Source: Opitutaceae bacterium (lineage in GTDB: Bacteria > Verrucomicrobiota > Verrucomicrobiia > Opitutales > Opitutaceae). Taken from it: a stretch of 8,922 nt of DNA. The notes under the pieces are model-generated. The model was not told where the DNA came from. It worked only from the letters and a program-made list of their open reading frames with translations, and did no database searches. The translations under genes and the position numbers were made by a program. Below are positions 5,928-8,922 of the stretch, piece by piece (position 1 is the stretch's first letter; each line of letters opens with the position of its first letter). The stretch is from positions 1-8,922 of the forward strand of contig SXZN01000252.1 of NCBI GenBank assembly GCA_005787865.1, in the 5' to 3' direction.

Positions 5928-7418
5928 ATGTTTGAACTGACCGCCACCCCGATTGATCCCGCCGATCGAGCGAGGCGCCTCGCCGCGCCTGAGGCCGGCG
6001 CGGCGGTGATTTTTGAAGGGCGCGTGCGCAACCATCATCTCGGCCAACCCGTCACGCACCTAGAGTACGAAGCGTTTGACGCACTCGCTCAAGCCGAGGG
6101 TGAAGCGATCATCACCGAGACGGAACAGCTTTACACCGGCACGCACGTACATTGCGTGCACCGCACCGGCTCACTGCAGATCGGCGAAGTCGCCATCTGG
6201 ATTGGCGTCGCTTCGGCGCATCGGGCCGCAGGGTTTGCCGCTTGTCGTCATGTCATCGAGGAAATCAAACGCCGCTTGCCGGTGTGGAAGAAAGAGCATC
6301 ACCCCGATGTCGCCGCCGAATGGGTGAACTGTACGACTGAGGCCGCGACGAATCTGACGCTTTCAGCTTACCATACGCGCCATGCCTCGCTGCCGGAAGT
6401 CGGCGCAGCCGGTCAGGCTAAACTCACCGCGGCGCGCGTACTGGTGGTCGGCGTCGGCGGACTGGGTTGTCCCGCCGCCCTTTATCTCACCGGCGCCGGG
6501 ATCGGCCAGCTCACCTTAGTCGACGGCGGTCACGTCGAACTTTCTAATCTTCATCGGCAGCTATTATTTACGCTGGCCGAGGTCGGTGCCCCCAAGGTGC
6601 TCGCCGCGGCCGCGCGGCTGCGGCTCCAGCACCCTGCGATCGAGATCAAAACGCACCAAGGCGATCTCACCGCCACAAATGCCCGCGCGTTAGTCGCCGG
6701 CCACGATGTCGTCCTAGATTGCACCGATAACTTCACCTCACGCTTTATTTTGCACGATGCCTGCCAAGCACTCGGCCTTCCGCTCATCTCGGCCGCCGTC
6801 CATCGCTTTGAAGGCACGCTCGATGTTTTCCAACGGGGGACCGGGGGATGCCTGCATTGCTTATGGGCCGGGCGCACCGCGTCCGAGCTCGAGCCTCAAG
6901 AAAACTGTGCCGGGGGGCCGGTCTTCGGCCCCGCCGTGGGCGTTCTCGGGGTGATGCAAGCCGCCGAAACTTTAAAATTAATTCTCGGCCTCGCCGGCGC
7001 CTCGGCCCAACAAACGCGTTTGGTTAACTTACTCGACGGCTCGGCGCTTACCATCGAACGCCTGGCTCGGCCCGATTGTCCGGTGTGTCGGCGGCTCGAT
7101 CAGTTGCCCGCGCCCGCCACCGCGCAGCCCAGCGAGCGCGAGACGATCTGGATAAACGACGCCCAACTCGCCGCGCTCGGACCCACGGCGAAGATAATTT
7201 TCCTCCTCGAGCCCGGTGAAATGGCGCCATCGACTGGTCGCAGCAATTTTCTGGCGATCCCCGCTCACGACTTAGCCGCGCTGCGCGAATTTGTGGCGAC
7301 CGGCCCCGTGGCGCTCTCGTGTCGGCACGGTCTCAGAAGCGCGGCGCTCGCTCGGCTCTTGCGGGCGGAGGGTGGACCGGAAATCTACGCGCTGAAGGCG
7401 GCGCCCGATCAATCGTAA
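5928..7418 (+). CDS. MoaE-MoeB-rhodanese fusion: MPT synthase large subunit plus MoaD-activating enzyme
   Basis: A 496-residue three-part protein. Residues 1-135 are a full MoaE with the GRVRNHHLG loop (31-39) and K114 and K121 in KRRLPVWKKE, spaced like the catalytic lysines K119 and K126 of E. coli MoaE. Residues 148-395 are a ThiF/MoeB-type activating enzyme. It has RHASLPEVGAAGQAKL (151-166), ATP loop GVGGLG (175-180), SNLHRQ (206-211), K223, DCTDN (264-268), zinc cysteine pairs C308/C311 and C384/C387, and C327 in QENCAGG near the family's conserved cysteine. The second acidic residue of the usual D-x-D after the beta strand is Gly (D199-G-G201). Residues about 405-496 resemble a rhodanese: C465 in SCRHGLRS (464-471) is kept, but the usual DVRE segment reads LLEP and the C-terminal GG...W end is missing. 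The protein should adenylate MoaD and then use thiocarboxylated MoaD to make molybdopterin. It reads through without a frameshift. The gene starts two bases after moaD. Confidence 0.92.
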   Translation: MFELTATPIDPADRARRLAAPEAGAAVIFEGRVRNHHLGQPVTHLEYEAFDALAQAEGEAIITETEQLYTGTHVHCVHRTGSLQIGEVAIWIGVASAHRAAGFAACRHVIEEIKRRLPVWKKEHHPDVAAEWVNCTTEAATNLTLSAYHTRHASLPEVGAAGQAKLTAARVLVVGVGGLGCPAALYLTGAGIGQLTLVDGGHVELSNLHRQLLFTLAEVGAPKVLAAAARLRLQHPAIEIKTHQGDLTATNARALVAGHDVVLDCTDNFTSRFILHDACQALGLPLISAAVHRFEGTLDVFQRGTGGCLHCLWAGRTASELEPQENCAGGPVFGPAVGVLGVMQAAETLKLILGLAGASAQQTRLVNLLDGSALTIERLARPDCPVCRRLDQLPAPATAQPSERETIWINDAQLAALGPTAKIIFLLEPGEMAPSTGRSNFLAIPAHDLAALREFVATGPVALSCRHGLRSAALARLLRAEGGPEIYALKAAPDQS

Positions 7419-7425
7419 CTGCGCC

Positions 7426-8415
7426 ATGTCGGAAATCGAAAAAATCTTGGCCGCGCTCGCTGGGACCCCGCCGGCCCCGGCGGCGTTGGCGACGTTGGTG
7501 CGGGTTACTGGCTCTTCCTACCGCCGACCAGGCGCGCGACTTTTAGTGCTCAAAGGCCATTCACCCATTGGCTCCATCAGCGGCGGCTGCCTCGAGGAAG
7601 ACATCATCCTGCGGGCGGAGCGCGTCCTCGCTACCGGCCAAGCAGAAACCGCCGTCTACAATACCACGTCCGAAAATGACCTTGTGTGGGGCGTGGGCCT
7701 GGGCTGCCAAGGCATCGTCCATATCATGATCGAGCCGGTGCCGATTATGCGGCCGGAGTGGATCAAAGTCCTGGCCGAAAATTTGCGCACGGGGCACCCC
7801 ACCACCCTCCGCACGACCTACGAGGGCACCAGCGCTTGGGGCACCACCCTTGCATCCAACGGGAACCGGCCTGCGCCCGATAGTTTTCAGGAAATAATTA
7901 ACGCCGCGCCCGCCTTACTCCTTTTCGGCGCCGGCGATGATGCCCGCCCCCTGGTCCGACTCGCTAAAGAACTAGGCTGGCACGTCACGGTAACTGACGC
8001 GCGGGGCGCGTATGCCACCGCCGCGCGCTTCCCCGCCGCGGATAGAATAGTGATTACCCCCGCCGAAAAAATTGCGGAGCCGGACCCCACCACCCGGGCG
8101 CTTTTTGCGGTCGTGATGACCCATCGCTATACGGAAGATTTAAATCTCCTCCGTCGCCTCCTACCGCAATCGCTGGCCTATCTTGGTGTTCTCGGACCCC
8201 GCCAGCGAACCGATCGCCTGCTGACGCAACTGCGCACGGAGGGATTTTCTCCTGACGCCACCATGCTCGCGCGTTTGCATGCTCCCGTCGGCCTCGACCT
8301 CGGGGGCTCCACGCCCGAGACGGTGGCCCTAGCTATTATGGCGGAAATGCAGTGTCGATTATCAGGCCGCTCACCCATTCATCTGCGCGATCGCGCTCAG
8401 CCCATTCATGGTTAA
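7426..8415 (+). CDS. XdhC/CoxI-family Moco maturation factor
   Basis: A 329-residue XdhC/CoxI protein. In the family these bind Moco (or its cytosine dinucleotide form), protect it during sulfuration and deliver it to enzymes of the xanthine dehydrogenase/CO dehydrogenase family. The N-terminal XdhC/CoxI domain (about 5-105) shows VTGSSYRRPGARLLV (27-41), SPIGSISGGCLEEDI (46-60) and VGLGCQG (90-96), with C55 and C94 at the usual cysteine sites. A linker leads to the C-terminal Rossmann domain (about 162-310) with LLFGAGDDARPL (165-176), VTDAR (189-193), VVMTHRYTED (229-238), LGVLGPRQR (253-261) and APVGLDLGGSTPETVALAI (286-304). Both halves are present, as in full-length XdhC. The ATG at 7426 is 7 bases after the fusion gene and has no Shine-Dalgarno. 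It points to a molybdenum hydroxylase nearby, outside the window. Exact target (xanthine, CO or other substrate enzyme) cannot be told. Confidence 0.92.
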   Translation: MSEIEKILAALAGTPPAPAALATLVRVTGSSYRRPGARLLVLKGHSPIGSISGGCLEEDIILRAERVLATGQAETAVYNTTSENDLVWGVGLGCQGIVHIMIEPVPIMRPEWIKVLAENLRTGHPTTLRTTYEGTSAWGTTLASNGNRPAPDSFQEIINAAPALLLFGAGDDARPLVRLAKELGWHVTVTDARGAYATAARFPAADRIVITPAEKIAEPDPTTRALFAVVMTHRYTEDLNLLRRLLPQSLAYLGVLGPRQRTDRLLTQLRTEGFSPDATMLARLHAPVGLDLGGSTPETVALAIMAEMQCRLSGRSPIHLRDRAQPIHG

Positions 8416-8922
8416 GCCGCCGGCCTGCGCTCTGATATTACTCGCGGCGGGGGCAGCCACTCGTATGGGGCAGCCCAAACAATTGCTCGCCGTCCAGGGG
8501 CAGCCTTTGCTGCGTTACCTCGTCGAAAAGAGCCTAACGGCACCGGTGACGCCGATCATGGTAATTCTCGGGGCGCAGGCTGCGGTGATTCGTCCGTGTC
8601 TGGACGGACTGCCCGTCGAAATCGTCGAACACGCGGGCTGGGCTGAGGGCATGGGCTCGTCGCTGCGCGCTGGCATAGCCGCGCTCGCCGCGGGCTCACC
8701 CGCGGCAACCGGGGTCATCATCGCCCTGGCGGATGAGCCTAATCTTTCGGCAGACCACATCACCGCATTAATCGAAACGCATCGCCGCACGGGCCAACCC
8801 ATCGTGGCTTCCGCTTATGGGACGATCCGACGGCCACCGGTATTTTTCGCTAAAAAATACTTTGCCGCCCTCGCCGCCCTCCAAGGCGAAGCAGGGGCGA
8901 GCCAACTCTTGCGCGACTACGC
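8408..8922 (+). CDS. MocA/MobA-like molybdenum cofactor nucleotidyltransferase (partial, 3' end missing)
   Basis: 171 complete codons are visible before the window ends; family members are about 190-200 residues, so some 20-30 are missing. It is an NTP-transferase-3 fold protein with the nucleotide loop LAAGAATRMGQPKQLL (12-27), GWAEGMGSSLRAGI (77-90), an ADEP segment (108-111) whose Asp109 would bind magnesium, and PPVFF (143-147). GMGSSLRAGI and the pairing with XdhC favour MocA, which joins CMP to Mo-molybdopterin for xanthine dehydrogenase-type enzymes, over the GTP-using MobA. This choice is an inference. The family usually has ADQP rather than ADEP. The ATG at 8408 lies inside the xdhC end (8-base overlap), and no later start keeps the nucleotide loop. 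The overlap implies translational coupling with xdhC. Confidence 0.88.
   Translation, partial: MVKPPACALILLAAGAATRMGQPKQLLAVQGQPLLRYLVEKSLTAPVTPIMVILGAQAAVIRPCLDGLPVEIVEHAGWAEGMGSSLRAGIAALAAGSPAATGVIIALADEPNLSADHITALIETHRRTGQPIVASAYGTIRRPPVFFAKKYFAALAALQGEAGASQLLRDY

Overview
This window is a compact, single-strand molybdenum-cofactor (Moco) island. All ten genes lie on the + strand, and apart from one 38-base gap they are separated by 12 bases or less or overlap. The DNA is GC-rich (about 60% judged by eye, not computed). Only the first gene has a convincing Shine-Dalgarno sequence. Together with the gene content and protein style, this fits a high-GC Gram-negative of the Verrucomicrobia (Opitutaceae-like) type. 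That taxonomic guess is weak, because no rRNA or other taxonomic marker is present.

Layout: (1) hflX, a ribosome-associated GTPase, opens the window. (2) moeA, moaC and mogA follow; the moeA/moaC and moaC/mogA junctions are both 4-base ATGA overlaps. (3) A membrane transporter of the MOT1 molybdate-permease family sits in the middle of the cluster. No part of a ModABC transporter is visible. (4) After a 38-base gap come moaA, moaD (GTG start) and an unusual 496-residue protein that joins MoaE, MoeB and a degraded rhodanese domain in one chain. (5) The window ends with an XdhC/CoxI-family maturation factor, overlapped by 8 bases by a MocA/MobA-like nucleotidyltransferase that runs off the right edge.

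How the genes work together (family knowledge applied to this gene set): MOT1 imports molybdate. MoaA and MoaC turn GTP into cyclic pyranopterin monophosphate. MoaD carries sulfur on its C-terminal Gly-Gly; it is adenylated by the MoeB part of the fusion, sulfurated (possibly through the rhodanese cysteine) and used by the MoaE part to make molybdopterin. MogA adenylates molybdopterin and MoeA inserts molybdenum. The MocA-like protein would add a nucleotide (CMP is typical beside XdhC), and XdhC would prepare the sulfurated cofactor for an enzyme of the xanthine dehydrogenase/CO dehydrogenase family. The target enzyme is not in this window and would be looked for just downstream.

The most unusual items are the MoaE-MoeB-rhodanese fusion with its damaged rhodanese motifs, the MOT1-type transporter inside a bacterial Moco operon, and the lack of ribosome binding sites at nine of ten genes. 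I see no RNA genes, mobile elements, CRISPR arrays, repeats or terminators, and no gene-free stretch longer than 38 bases.
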